A DNA stretch of 64,000 bases. Origin: DASRDS01 sp035570055 (GTDB lineage Bacteria; Gemmatimonadota; Gemmatimonadetes; Gemmatimonadales; Gemmatimonadaceae). Each line of letters starts with the position of its first letter. Within the stretch, counting starts at the first letter, position 1. This document shows positions 1-8,107 of this stretch, piece after piece. Made by a program: the position numbers and the translations under genes. The stretch spans positions 1-64,000 of the forward strand of contig DATMLM010000053.1 in the NCBI GenBank assembly GCA_035570055.1, in the 5' to 3' direction. Under the pieces are notes generated by a model. That model did not search any database. It had not been told where the DNA came from and was given only the letters and a program-made list of their open reading frames with translations.

Positions 1-293
1 TCCAAATCATCAGCACAAGGGCCGGTGGTGCACGCAGGGGGCGGCACGTATTGGTAATTCGGGTCGTGAGTCGTGATCGCGACCGGAATCAGTGCGGGGG
101 CGTACGCAAGCGCCACATTCCGCCCGCCGACAACCGTCCACTCAGCGCTGAGGGCGAGCTGAAAGAACTGGCGCTCGATCGCCGCTCCGGCTGAGCTGTT
201 TGTGGCGACAGCCGCGCTGAACGTGAGGCCGATCGCCGGACCTTGAGCGGCCAACGGCGCCGCCACGAGGCAAGAAATGATTGTGAGCCGCAT
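1..293 (-). CDS. Secreted protein, possible PagL-type acyloxyacyl hydrolase (3' end outside window)
   Basis: The reading frame starts at an ATG 6 nt after the comM stop and runs open to the window edge, so about 97 residues are visible. It begins with a signal peptide: a short basic start, a hydrophobic core and an A-A-Q cleavage region near residue 17. After that come alternating hydrophobic stretches typical of outer-membrane beta strands, including a segment ending in A-P-A-L-I-P-V-A. That segment resembles the strand/turn pattern of lipid A 3-O-deacylase (acyloxyacyl hydrolase) families. The catalytic His/Ser region would lie beyond the edge, so the family assignment is only a guess. It is probably cotranscribed downstream of comM. 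Confidence 0.5.
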   Translation of the reverse strand, partial: MRLTIISCLVAAPLAAQGPAIGLTFSAAVATNSSAGAAIERQFFQLALSAEWTVVGGRNVALAYAPALIPVAITTHDPNYQYVPPPACTTGPCADDL

Positions 294-299
294 GCAGTG

Positions 300-1850
300 C
301 TAAACTTCATCCTGGGTCGACACGGTCCGGTAGCGCAACGCCTCCGCTACCGCCGCGCGGCTGATCCCGGCCGCGCCGTCCAAGTCGGAGATCGTGCGGG
401 CGACGCGCAGGACGCGGTGGTATACGCGCGCCGAGAATTTGTACTTGGTGGCAGCCCTGACCAGAAGATCACGCGCGTCGGCGTCGACTGGTGTGCACGA
501 GTCGAGCCATCGGCCGCTGGCTTGGGCGTTCGACAGCGTACCACGGTACCGCGCGCGCTGCGTCGCCCGCGCGGCCTCCACGCGCGCACGAATCGACTCT
601 GAACCCTCGGATGAGGGCGCTTTGTGACCCGAGAGCTCGTCGATCGGAACGGCGCCGACGAATACGTGCATGTCGATTCGGTCCGCCAACGGGCCCGATA
701 AGCGCGCTTGATAACGGCGGACATCGCGCATCGCGCAACGACAGACCACGGCTGGATCACCCGCGTGACCACAGGGGCACGGGTTCGCGGCGCCGACGAG
801 CGTGACCTGGGCTGGATACATCACCGTGCGCTGCGCACGTGTGATCACCACGCGGCCATCTTCCAGCGGCTGACGCAACGCTTCAAGTGCGCGACGCGAG
901 AACTCGAGCAGTTCGTCGAGAAACAAGACGCCGAGGTGCGCCAGACTGACCTCGCCGGGATGTGGCGACCGGCCACCGCCGACCAACCCCGCATACGAGA
1001 TCGTGTGGTGCGGAGCGCGGAATGGACGCGGAGGTGGCAGTGGCGTATCGGACGTGAGAAGGCCCGCCACTGACTGCACGGCAATGACGTCCAGCGCTTC
1101 CTCCTCTGATAGCGTCGGCAGTATCGTCGGAAGGCGTCGCGCCAGCATGGTCTTCCCGGCTCCCGGTGGGCCGAGCAGCATCACATTGTGCCCGCCCGCC
1201 GCGGCGACTTCGAGCGCACGCTTGGCACTGACTTGCCCGACGACGTCAGCGAAGTCGAGTTCCTCGCGCGCCTTGCGCGCTGCGCGCTCGGGCACAACGA
1301 CCTGACGCAGTGTGCCGGTGCGGAGAGCCGTGACGAGCGCGCCGAGTGTCGAGCATGAAACGAGGCGCCCGACGAGATGCGCGATCAGCGCGGCCTCGGC
1401 GAGGTTGACGGGCGGCACGAACAGCCTGTCAGACTGCGAGCGGGCGACGTGTCGCGCGATCGAGAGCATGCCGCGGACTCCGCGGATCGCGCCGTCAAGG
1501 CCAAGCTCACCGACGACGACGAAATCGCGCAGCGCATCGGGGTCGAGTTGACCCGTTGCGGCAAGTAGCGCCAATGCGATTGGCAGATCGAACGCAGTTC
1601 CGACTTTCTTTATGTCGGCGGGCGCAAGGTTGACCGTCAAGCGCCGTGGCGGCACGGCGAAATCCGAGTTCGTCAGTGCTGCGTTGACGCGCTCGCGGCT
1701 CTCTTTGACTGCGCTTTCCGGCAACCCGACGATGGTCCAGCTCGGCAATCCCATGGCCGCGTCGAGCTCGACGATGACCTCACTTGCCTCGATGCCGTCG
1801 ACCGCCGCTGACCGTACGCTTGCATGCACTCGCCGAGCGTATGGCACCAA
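300..1850 (-). CDS. comM: ComM/YifB-family Mg-chelatase-like AAA+ ATPase
   Basis: A 516-residue protein of the ComM (YifB) family, a hexameric AAA+ helicase that promotes branch migration during integration of transforming DNA. The N-terminal ChlI-like domain (about 1-170) carries the family stretches around G-L-P-E-S-A-V-K-E-S and V-G-E-L-G-L-D-G. The AAA+ module has a Walker A G-P-P-G-A-G-K-T at about 227-234, the R-P-F-R-A-P-H-H segment and a Walker B L-F-L-D-E. A cysteine cluster (C-P-C-G-H...C-R-C) precedes the C-terminal domain, as is usual for the family. Length is normal. No other competence gene lies nearby. The assignment is secure; a role in natural transformation is inferred from the family. 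Confidence 0.95.
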   Translation of the reverse strand: MVPYARRVHASVRSAAVDGIEASEVIVELDAAMGLPSWTIVGLPESAVKESRERVNAALTNSDFAVPPRRLTVNLAPADIKKVGTAFDLPIALALLAATGQLDPDALRDFVVVGELGLDGAIRGVRGMLSIARHVARSQSDRLFVPPVNLAEAALIAHLVGRLVSCSTLGALVTALRTGTLRQVVVPERAARKAREELDFADVVGQVSAKRALEVAAAGGHNVMLLGPPGAGKTMLARRLPTILPTLSEEEALDVIAVQSVAGLLTSDTPLPPPRPFRAPHHTISYAGLVGGGRSPHPGEVSLAHLGVLFLDELLEFSRRALEALRQPLEDGRVVITRAQRTVMYPAQVTLVGAANPCPCGHAGDPAVVCRCAMRDVRRYQARLSGPLADRIDMHVFVGAVPIDELSGHKAPSSEGSESIRARVEAARATQRARYRGTLSNAQASGRWLDSCTPVDADARDLLVRAATKYKFSARVYHRVLRVARTISDLDGAAGISRAAVAEALRYRTVSTQDEV

Positions 1851-1872
1851 CTGGCTGAGACCATCATCCCGG

Positions 1873-4491
1873 TCATTCCGCTCGTAGCACCGCGACCGGA
1901 TCCGCGCGCGCCGCCGTGCGTGCGGGGATATAAGTCGCGATCAGCGCGACGATCGCGAGCAAGGCGAGCACGGTCGCGTAGGTGAGCGGGTCGGTCGGCG
2001 TGACCTCGAAGAGCACCGCGCGCATGCCGCGGGCGGCGAGCAAGGCTGCGGCGAGGCCCAGGGTCATGCCGATGCCGGTGAGGAGGACGCCACGGGCCAT
2101 GACCATCGTGAGCACGCGCCGCGCGTCGGCGCCGAGGGCGATGCGGATGCCGATCTCGGCTTGGCGTTGGCGGACCGTGTAGGCGACGACACCGTAGATG
2201 CCCAGTGCGCCGAGGAGTAGGCCAAGGCCGCCGAAGAGGTTCAACAGAATCGCCAGCAGACGAGGACGGGTGACCGCGCGCTCGACGACGCGGTCGAGTG
2301 TCGTCACCTCGCCGATCGCCTGGTCCTTGTCGACAGCCCAGATCGCTTCGCGAACCGCGGCGGTGATCGCGGCCGGGTCGCCGCGCGTGCGCACGACCAT
2401 GGTGACCGTTCCCCGCATGTTCTGCGCGTTCGCGATGTAGAGCGACGGCCGCGGCGCGGCGTCCAGGCCGAATTGCCGCGTATCGCGCGCGACCCCCACA
2501 ATCGTGACTCCGCCGCCCCCGATGCGCAGTTGGCGGCCCGGGACGGCGTCGATGCCGCCGGGTATGTACTTGCGGACGAACGCCTCGTTGACGACAGCCA
2601 CATCCGGCGCGCCGAGCGTATCGCGGTTGGTGAACTCGCGTCCGGCGATCACCGGAATGTCCATCGTGCGGAAATAGTCCGCGCTGATGTGAAACGTCGG
2701 CACGACGGGTCGCTCGTTCTTCGGCGGTGGCGGCTCGCCGGCCACATCGAACGACCAGGACTCCTCGCCGCCATCGAGCGGCAGAACTTTCGTCGAGCCG
2801 ACGGCGACCACGCCGGGCACGGCGCGTACGCGGTCGAACACGGCGTTGGCGTAGCGCGGCCCGGTCGTGTCGCCGTAGCGATAGCTCGGGATCGAGAATC
2901 GCACGGCCAGCGCGTGGTCAGGCCGGAATCCCGGGTCGGTCGAGATGAGGAGCCCCAAGCTCTTCACCATGAGACCGGCGCCGCACACGAGGACCACGGC
3001 GATCGCGACCTGGGCGATCACGAACGCGTGCCGCAAGCGCTGACCTTCGGCGCCGACGGTCACCTGTCGGGTGCCGATCAACCGCGTGGAGCGGATCGCG
3101 GGAATCGCGCTGAACAAGAGGCCGCAGATGATTGCGATCGTCAATGCCAGCGCGACGACGGACCAGTCGAGGCGCTCGACCGGTACGCGCGGCAGCTCGG
3201 AGGCCGCGAGAACGACGAAGCCATGGAGCGTGATGCGCGCGACGAGCAGGCCGGCCGCGGCGCCGAACAGCGCCAGCACCAGACTCTCGGTCAGCACCTG
3301 TCGCGCGAGCCGCGGCCGCTCACCGCCCAGCGCGCTGCGGATCGCGAACTCGCGCGTGCGACCGCTGGCGCGAGCCAGCAAGAGGCCCGCGACATTGATC
3401 ACGGCGATGAGCAGCACAAAGCCCACGGCGCCGAGCATCACGAGCAGGGCGGGGCGGACGTCGCCCACGATCGAGGACAAGAGTGGACGGACGGTAACGC
3501 CGTCCCAGCCATGGTCCGCATCGGGATACTCGGTCGCGAGCCGTTGCTGGACAACGGTCAGCGCCGTCCGCGCTTGATCGAGCCGCACGCCTGGCCGCAG
3601 CCGGCCGACGACGCCGAGCCAACGCACGACGCGGAGTTTCCAGGGCGTCTCGTCCTGGCTCTGATAGAGCGCCGACAGCCAGACATCAGGCGCGTGCGTC
3701 GTCCCCGGAAATCGCATCGTGGGCGGCATGACACCGACGACGACGTGCGGCTTCCCGTTCAACTGGATCGCGCGCCCTACGATACCAGGGTCGGCGCCGA
3801 AGCGTCTCCGCCACAAGCCGTCATTGAGCACGACCACCCGCTCGCCGCCCTCCTGCATCTCGCTCACGCGCGGCACGCGACCGAGCTTGGCGTCGACACC
3901 CAGCGTCTGGAAGAAGGTCGGGGTCACATACGCGGGGTCGAGGCTCTCGGGTGGGCCATCCCCGGTGAGCGCGACCGAGATTTGCCCCGCCTCGTACCAA
4001 AATCCAGCCAGCCCGGCGAAGGCTTGTTGCCCGGTCCGCCAGTCGTCGAGATCCGGCACGGAGATCGGTCCGGACGCCACGTCGCGATGCGGATCGGACG
4101 GCCACACGCGGACGAGCTGGCTGGCGTCGTGGAACTCGAGTGGCGCGATCAGCATTTGGCGGACGATGCTGAAGATCGCGCCGGAGGCACCGACGCCCAG
4201 GGCCAGTGTCAGCACCGCCACGACTGTGAAAACCGGGCTCCGTCGCATGAGGCGAAGCGAGTAACGCACGTCCTGGGCGAGCTCGGCCCACCACTCGCGC
4301 CGCTCCCGCGACTGGTCCAGTGCCACCATGTCCGCCTTCGCGCGATGAATGTCGCCAAAGCGACGCTGCGCTTCGCGCGTCGCGTCCGCTTCACTCATTC
4401 CGCCGGCAATGAGCTCGTCCCGGACCATCGCCAGGTGCGCGGCGATCTCGTCCTCTACGTCCCCATCGATAGACTTGCGCCAGTGTATCAC
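1873..4491 (-). CDS. ADOP-family ABC transporter permease (MacB/FtsX-like)
   Basis: An 872-residue permease of the ADOP type (acidobacterial duplicated orphan permease). It has a short N-terminal helical prefix domain (E-D-E-I-A-A-H-L, about 10-60). Two repeats of a MacB periplasmic core plus FtsX domain follow, each opened by a transmembrane segment, and the protein ends in the last FtsX helices. The start chosen is GTG at 4491, which overlaps the padR stop as GTGA. An upstream in-frame ATG at 4623 would lie deep inside padR. No ATPase gene is adjacent, as is usual for orphan ADOPs. Substrate unknown; efflux or envelope stress is a family-level guess. Regulation is presumably by the overlapping PadR gene. 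Confidence 0.9.
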   Translation of the reverse strand: MIHWRKSIDGDVEDEIAAHLAMVRDELIAGGMSEADATREAQRRFGDIHRAKADMVALDQSRERREWWAELAQDVRYSLRLMRRSPVFTVVAVLTLALGVGASGAIFSIVRQMLIAPLEFHDASQLVRVWPSDPHRDVASGPISVPDLDDWRTGQQAFAGLAGFWYEAGQISVALTGDGPPESLDPAYVTPTFFQTLGVDAKLGRVPRVSEMQEGGERVVVLNDGLWRRRFGADPGIVGRAIQLNGKPHVVVGVMPPTMRFPGTTHAPDVWLSALYQSQDETPWKLRVVRWLGVVGRLRPGVRLDQARTALTVVQQRLATEYPDADHGWDGVTVRPLLSSIVGDVRPALLVMLGAVGFVLLIAVINVAGLLLARASGRTREFAIRSALGGERPRLARQVLTESLVLALFGAAAGLLVARITLHGFVVLAASELPRVPVERLDWSVVALALTIAIICGLLFSAIPAIRSTRLIGTRQVTVGAEGQRLRHAFVIAQVAIAVVLVCGAGLMVKSLGLLISTDPGFRPDHALAVRFSIPSYRYGDTTGPRYANAVFDRVRAVPGVVAVGSTKVLPLDGGEESWSFDVAGEPPPPKNERPVVPTFHISADYFRTMDIPVIAGREFTNRDTLGAPDVAVVNEAFVRKYIPGGIDAVPGRQLRIGGGGVTIVGVARDTRQFGLDAAPRPSLYIANAQNMRGTVTMVVRTRGDPAAITAAVREAIWAVDKDQAIGEVTTLDRVVERAVTRPRLLAILLNLFGGLGLLLGALGIYGVVAYTVRQRQAEIGIRIALGADARRVLTMVMARGVLLTGIGMTLGLAAALLAARGMRAVLFEVTPTDPLTYATVLALLAIVALIATYIPARTAARADPVAVLRAE

Positions 4492-4823
4492 ACGGCCTCC
4501 AGCACCCGCGACACCGCGGCGGCGTATCGCCGCCAGAGCGAGATCCGAGCGGCGAGTTGCTTCCGCCCCGCCGCGGTCAATGCATAGTACTTGGCGGCGC
4601 GATTGTTCTCCGAGCGCCCCCATTGCCCGCGCACCCAGCCGCGTTTCTCGATGCGGTGCAAGGCGGTATAGAGCGCGCCGTCTTCGACACGCAGCTCCTC
4701 ATCGGTGCGCTCCCCAATCCACCGCGCGACGGCATATCCGTGCCGCGGGCCCCAGACGAGCGCCTTGAGGACCAGGATATCCAGCGTCCCCTGCACGAGG
4801 TCGAGATCTGTTCCCCTGAGCAT
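4488..4823 (-). CDS. PadR-family transcriptional regulator
   Basis: A 111-residue winged-helix repressor of the PadR type. The first helix contains D-L-V-Q-G-T-L-D-I-L-V-L-K-A-L, followed by H-G-Y-A-V-A, the E-D-G-A-L-Y-T-A-L-H-R-I-E recognition region and the wing R-A-A-K-Y-Y-A-L-T. All are hallmark PadR positions. It is translationally coupled (GTGA) to the downstream ADOP permease, the standard PadR-ADOP pairing, so it probably controls that permease. A palindrome spans its own start codon, suggesting autoregulation. It is divergent from the winged-helix protein gene at 4890. Confidence 0.93.
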   Translation of the reverse strand: MLRGTDLDLVQGTLDILVLKALVWGPRHGYAVARWIGERTDEELRVEDGALYTALHRIEKRGWVRGQWGRSENNRAAKYYALTAAGRKQLAARISLWRRYAAAVSRVLEAV

Positions 4824-4835
4824 CTAAGGGGAACA
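4809..4835. promoter_or_regulatory. Inverted repeat over the padR start codon (candidate PadR operator)
   Basis: Eight-base arms TGTTCCCC (4809-4816) and GGGGAACA (4828-4835) are perfect inverted repeats separated by 11 bases. The padR ATG (4823-4821) sits in the spacer. The right arm overlaps the proposed -10 of padR. Binding here would block both transcription and translation initiation. Assignment to PadR is inference. Confidence 0.5.
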
Positions 4836-4861
4836 ATGCGAACCCGCGATCTGGCCGTCAA
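4833..4861 (-). promoter_or_regulatory. Candidate sigma-70 promoter of padR-ADOP
   Basis: On the minus strand TTGACG (4861-4856) is followed by a 17-base spacer and CATTGT (4838-4833). The predicted transcription start falls just before the padR ATG, so the leader would be only a few bases or absent. The -10 match is weak (3 of 6). Confidence 0.4.
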
Positions 4862-4889
4862 GGCCTCGCGTGGCGTAGCTTCCCATTAG

Positions 4890-5903
4890 ATGCTCGACCG
4901 CCGCCTCTGGTTTCAATCGCTCGCTCGACCCCGCTTCGAGCGCGCCGAGGACGTCGTGGAGTGGTTCGGCGCGGTGCAGTCACAGGATTTCGCGGCCGCG
5001 AAGTGGGCGGTCGCGCAGCGCACCCGATCCTTGTCCGACACGGACGTGGAGCGGGCGATCAACAGCGGCACGGTGCTCCGGACGCACGTGCTCAGGCCCA
5101 CGTGGCATTTCGCGCCGGCAAAGGATATTCGGTGGATGCTCGCGCTCACGGCGCCGAGGATCCGCGTGGGCATGGCGCGCCTCGGGCACTGGTTCGGCCT
5201 CACCCCCGACGCGTTCCCACGCGCGAATCGGGCCATCGCCAAGGCGCTGTCCGGCGGCCGGCAGATGACCCGCGCCGAGCTCGGGCCGATCGTGGGGCAG
5301 CGCACGGGCGCACTCGGCCACGTGCTGGCGTTCGCCGAGTTGGATGGGCTGATCTGTAGTGGCGCGCTTCGGGGCAAAGAGCACACGTACGCCTTGCTCG
5401 ATGAGCGGGTGCCGGCGACGCGACCGATCGAGCGCGATGAGGCGCTGGCGTTGCTCGCGCGACGGTATTTTCGGAGTCATGGCCCCGCGACGCTCAAGGA
5501 TTTTGTGTGGTGGTCTGGGCTGTTGGTGAGCGAGGCGCGGCAAGCCGTTGCCGGCGCCACGGGCCTTGTGGCCGAGACCATTGGCGGCACGACGTACTGG
5601 CTGTCGGACAAGGCGTCCGGTGTGGCGAAAGACAACCGTGTGCACCTCCTGCCCAGCTTTGACGAGTATCTGGTCGCGTACGTCGATCGGAGCCACGCGG
5701 CCCAGGGCCTGACCTCTCAGGTGGCTTTGTCCAACGTGGTCGTCGCCGACGGCCGCGTTGCCGGCACCTGGCGACGGACGATTTCGGCCAACGCGGCTGT
5801 GGTGGACGTGACCTTGTTCAACAGGGTACGAAAGGCGGGACTCGAGCGAGCGGTCGAGCGGTTCGGCGCGTTTCACGGACGGGCGGCTAGTTTTCGGGTA
5901 TGA
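4890..5903 (+). CDS. Winged-helix DNA-binding domain protein (AlkZ/YcaQ-like, HTH_42)
   Basis: A 337-residue protein of the HTH_42 family, which includes the interstrand-crosslink glycosylases AlkZ/YcaQ and AlkX. The N-terminus has the family signature around W-F-G-A-V-Q-S-Q-D-F and L-R-P-T-W-H-F. A central tandem winged-helix part contains a Y-F-R-S-H-G-P-A-T segment and is followed by a C-terminal domain with D-E-Y-L-V-A-Y. Whether it keeps a glycosylase Q-x-Q/Q-x-D active site is suggested by the V-Q-S-Q-D run, but I cannot prove activity. It overlaps the downstream cupin gene by ATGA, and its own ATG lacks a clear Shine-Dalgarno. Confidence 0.8.
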   Translation: MLDRRLWFQSLARPRFERAEDVVEWFGAVQSQDFAAAKWAVAQRTRSLSDTDVERAINSGTVLRTHVLRPTWHFAPAKDIRWMLALTAPRIRVGMARLGHWFGLTPDAFPRANRAIAKALSGGRQMTRAELGPIVGQRTGALGHVLAFAELDGLICSGALRGKEHTYALLDERVPATRPIERDEALALLARRYFRSHGPATLKDFVWWSGLLVSEARQAVAGATGLVAETIGGTTYWLSDKASGVAKDNRVHLLPSFDEYLVAYVDRSHAAQGLTSQVALSNVVVADGRVAGTWRRTISANAAVVDVTLFNRVRKAGLERAVERFGAFHGRAASFRV

Positions 5904-6265
5904 CCACAACCGTCGTGAATCTCGCCGCGAAGCTCGGGTCATTCACCGAGCACTGGAGCCCGAAAATCGTCGGCGAAGTCAATGGGCAGCACGTGAAGGT
6001 CACGAAGATGCAGGGCGAGTTCGTCTGGCACTCGCACGCGAATGAGGACGAGCTGTTCCTCGTCGTCAAAGGTCGCCTCATTATGCAGCTGCGGGACAGA
6101 ACGCTGACGATAGACCCCGGCGAGTTCGTCGTGATCCCGAGAGGTGTCGAGCACTGTCCCACGTCCGACGAGGAAGTGCACATCGTCCTCATCGAGCCGG
6201 CAGGCATCCTGCACTCTGGTGGCGTTGAGGACCCGCGGGCCGTCGCCGACTACGAGCGTATTTGA
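5900..6265 (+). CDS. Cupin-domain protein
   Basis: A 121-residue single-domain cupin. Motif 1 is H-S-H followed by the E of E-D-E-L-F and then V-V-K-G (about residues 42-60), which gives two His and one Glu metal ligands. Motif 2 is P-G-E-F-V-V-I-P-R-G-V-E-H, which gives the third His. The fold and metal binding are therefore intact. Substrate cannot be told; small cupins of this type include isomerases and mannose-6-phosphate-isomerase-like proteins. The start overlaps the previous stop (ATGA), and its stop overlaps the TTG of larE, so it lies in a tight operon. Confidence 0.85.
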   Translation: MTTTVVNLAAKLGSFTEHWSPKIVGEVNGQHVKVTKMQGEFVWHSHANEDELFLVVKGRLIMQLRDRTLTIDPGEFVVIPRGVEHCPTSDEEVHIVLIEPAGILHSGGVEDPRAVADYERI

Positions 6266-7086
6266 CGGCCGTGGACGCGCTCGGCAAAGAGCGAAACCTG
6301 ATAGCCTGGCTCGGCCAGGCACGATCCGTCCTCATCGGGTACTCGGGCGGCGTCGACTCGGCGTATCTCGCCTGCGTCGCGGTCGACACACTTGGTCCCG
6401 ATCGCGTCCTGGCCGTCACCGGTCGTAGCGCGTCGTACCCGGACTCTCAGTGGGCTATGGCCCGCGCTGTCGCCGAGCAGTTCGGCATTCCCACGCTTGT
6501 CATCGACACGGACGAGATCAGTGATCGCCGCTACGCGGCGAATCCCGAGAACCGGTGCTATTTCTGCAAAACCGAGTTGTGGCACCGGCTGGAACCGATC
6601 GCTCGGCAGCGCGGGGCGGTGCTGATCGATGGCACCAACGCAGACGACCTCGGCGAGCATCGACCGGGTGCCGCCGCTGGGCGCGAGCGTGGTGTGGCAT
6701 CGCCATTGGTCCACGCAGGGCTGACGAAGGGCGACATTCGCGAGCGATCGCGCGCGCGGGGCATTCCCACGTGGAATCAACCGTCAGCACCATGCCTGGC
6801 GTCACGGATCCCGCACGGCACACCCGTGACGGTGGGCAGACTCCAGGGGGTCGAGCGGGCCGAGAGCGGGCTGAGGGCGATCGGCGTGGTGGGCAATCTC
6901 AGAGTGCGCCATCACGGGGAGACCGCCCGCGTGGAGCTCGACCGCGATCAGCTCGACCGGTGGCTCACGCCGGCGAACCGCGTCGCGCTCGAGGAGGCCG
7001 TCCGACAGGCCGGCTACGCGAGCGTGATCGTCGATCCGGCCGGGTACCGAACCGGCGGAGCGGATGCGCCTCTTTCTCGCGCTTAA
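6262..7086 (+). CDS. larE: LarE-type ATP-dependent sacrificial sulfur transferase
   Basis: A 274-residue PP-loop enzyme. The PP-loop is S-G-G-V-D-S (about 28-33), and the family stretch N-R-C-Y-F-C-K follows near residue 95. A conserved segment P-S-A-P-C-L-A-S-R-I-P carries the Cys that supplies sulfur in the single-cysteine LarE class. In lactate racemase maturation LarE thiolates the pyridinium dicarboxylate precursor of the Ni-pincer cofactor. The larA, larB and larC genes are not in this window. The start is TTG at 6262 in a TTGA overlap with the cupin stop; GTG at 6271 is an alternative. Confidence 0.88.
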   Translation: MTAVDALGKERNLIAWLGQARSVLIGYSGGVDSAYLACVAVDTLGPDRVLAVTGRSASYPDSQWAMARAVAEQFGIPTLVIDTDEISDRRYAANPENRCYFCKTELWHRLEPIARQRGAVLIDGTNADDLGEHRPGAAAGRERGVASPLVHAGLTKGDIRERSRARGIPTWNQPSAPCLASRIPHGTPVTVGRLQGVERAESGLRAIGVVGNLRVRHHGETARVELDRDQLDRWLTPANRVALEEAVRQAGYASVIVDPAGYRTGGADAPLSRA

Positions 7087-7600
7087 TATCGAGCCCGAGG
7101 TGCGCAAGCGGTGTTATGCCGCGACGCAGCTCTTAAGAGCAGCGGGGCCGGACGTGCGATGGGTCGACGAGACGAAGCTGCATTTGACGCTCAAGTTTCT
7201 GGGTGAGCAGCCCGAGAGCCTCGTCGCGCCCCTCTCGGCCGCCCTAGACGCGGCCGCCGGTCAGTCGCGGGAGTTGGATCTCGTGTTCGGCGCGATCGGC
7301 GCTTTTCCAAACTTTCGGCGACCGCGCGTCGTATGGATCGGCGTGGCGCCCGATCCCAAGCTCGAGTTGCTCCACCATGACGTCGAAGTCGCCTGCGACG
7401 CACTCGGCCTCGGCGTCGAGGGCCGGCCGTTTCGACCTCACCTGACGCTTGGGCGGGTCGAGAAGGACGACGGCCGCGCGTTGCGTGAGGCCGCCCGGGG
7501 TCTCAAGGTCCGGGAGGTCTCGGGCGTGCGCTCGGTCGATTTGATGCTCTCGGCTGGCGGGCAGTATCGCGTGCTGCACGCCGCGGCGCTGAGGCGCTAA
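7064..7600 (+). CDS. thpR: RNA 2',3'-cyclic phosphodiesterase (2H family)
   Basis: A 178-residue 2H phosphoesterase of the ThpR/LigT group, which opens 2',3'-cyclic phosphates on RNA. The two catalytic H-x-T-x motifs are visible as H-L-T-L near residue 40 and H-L-T-L near residue 127, the latter in the usual R-P-H-L-T-L-G-R setting. The N-terminal M-R-L-F-L-A-L is typical. The gene starts 23 nt inside the end of larE, so the two are translationally linked, although no functional link is known. Confidence 0.93.
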   Translation: MRLFLALNIEPEVRKRCYAATQLLRAAGPDVRWVDETKLHLTLKFLGEQPESLVAPLSAALDAAAGQSRELDLVFGAIGAFPNFRRPRVVWIGVAPDPKLELLHHDVEVACDALGLGVEGRPFRPHLTLGRVEKDDGRALREAARGLKVREVSGVRSVDLMLSAGGQYRVLHAAALRR

Positions 7601-8107
7601 ATGGGCTGCTTCAGAACCATCGGGTGTCTCACGGTCCTCGTGGTCGCGGCCGGCGGCGCGTATATGACTCGGAGCCTGTGGATGGCACGCACACCGACTG
7701 GACCTTGGGCGCCACTCACCCCGGAGGGTGCCGCAACCACTCGACGCGCCATCGAGACGATCAGCGCCCCGAAGGGGCCTGCGTATGTCCACGTAACGGG
7801 TGCCGAGTTCGCGTCGTACGCGTTGAAGGGCACCGTGCCGCCAGACGCCCAGGCGGCCGTTATTGGTGACCGGCTCCATGTCCGGGAGAGGCGGATCATT
7901 GAGCTGGTCGGGACGATCGATGTGCCCCGGAGTGGTGTAGGAGAGTTTCGAGCGACCGAGATCAAGGTGGGGGACGTCATGCTGCCGCGGGTCGTCTACT
8001 CCCACATTTTCCACGGAGCCGACAGCGCCACGGTCGGCCTCCCGACCGCGGTCGGCGACATTCGCGTGGCGCATGGTTGTATCACCCTGTACAAGAAAAT
8101 TCCGTGA
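7601..8107 (+). CDS. Membrane-anchored hypothetical protein
   Basis: A 168-residue protein starting immediately after the thpR stop. Residues 5-22 form one hydrophobic segment (signal anchor). The rest is soluble and probably periplasmic, with alternating beta-like segments (R-I-I-E-L-V-G-T-I-D-V, E-I-K-V-G-D-V). I do not recognise a family. The gene for the sigma-54 regulator starts inside its stop codon (GTGA), so the two are coexpressed. Its function is unknown. Confidence 0.7.
   Translation: MGCFRTIGCLTVLVVAAGGAYMTRSLWMARTPTGPWAPLTPEGAATTRRAIETISAPKGPAYVHVTGAEFASYALKGTVPPDAQAAVIGDRLHVRERRIIELVGTIDVPRSGVGEFRATEIKVGDVMLPRVVYSHIFHGADSATVGLPTAVGDIRVAHGCITLYKKIP

Noticed and set aside
2473..4587. 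Long plus-strand open frame (704 residues) opposite the ADOP permease
   Set aside because: High-GC shadow of a well-supported gene; composition is Arg/Asp/His-rich with no family motif or ribosome site.
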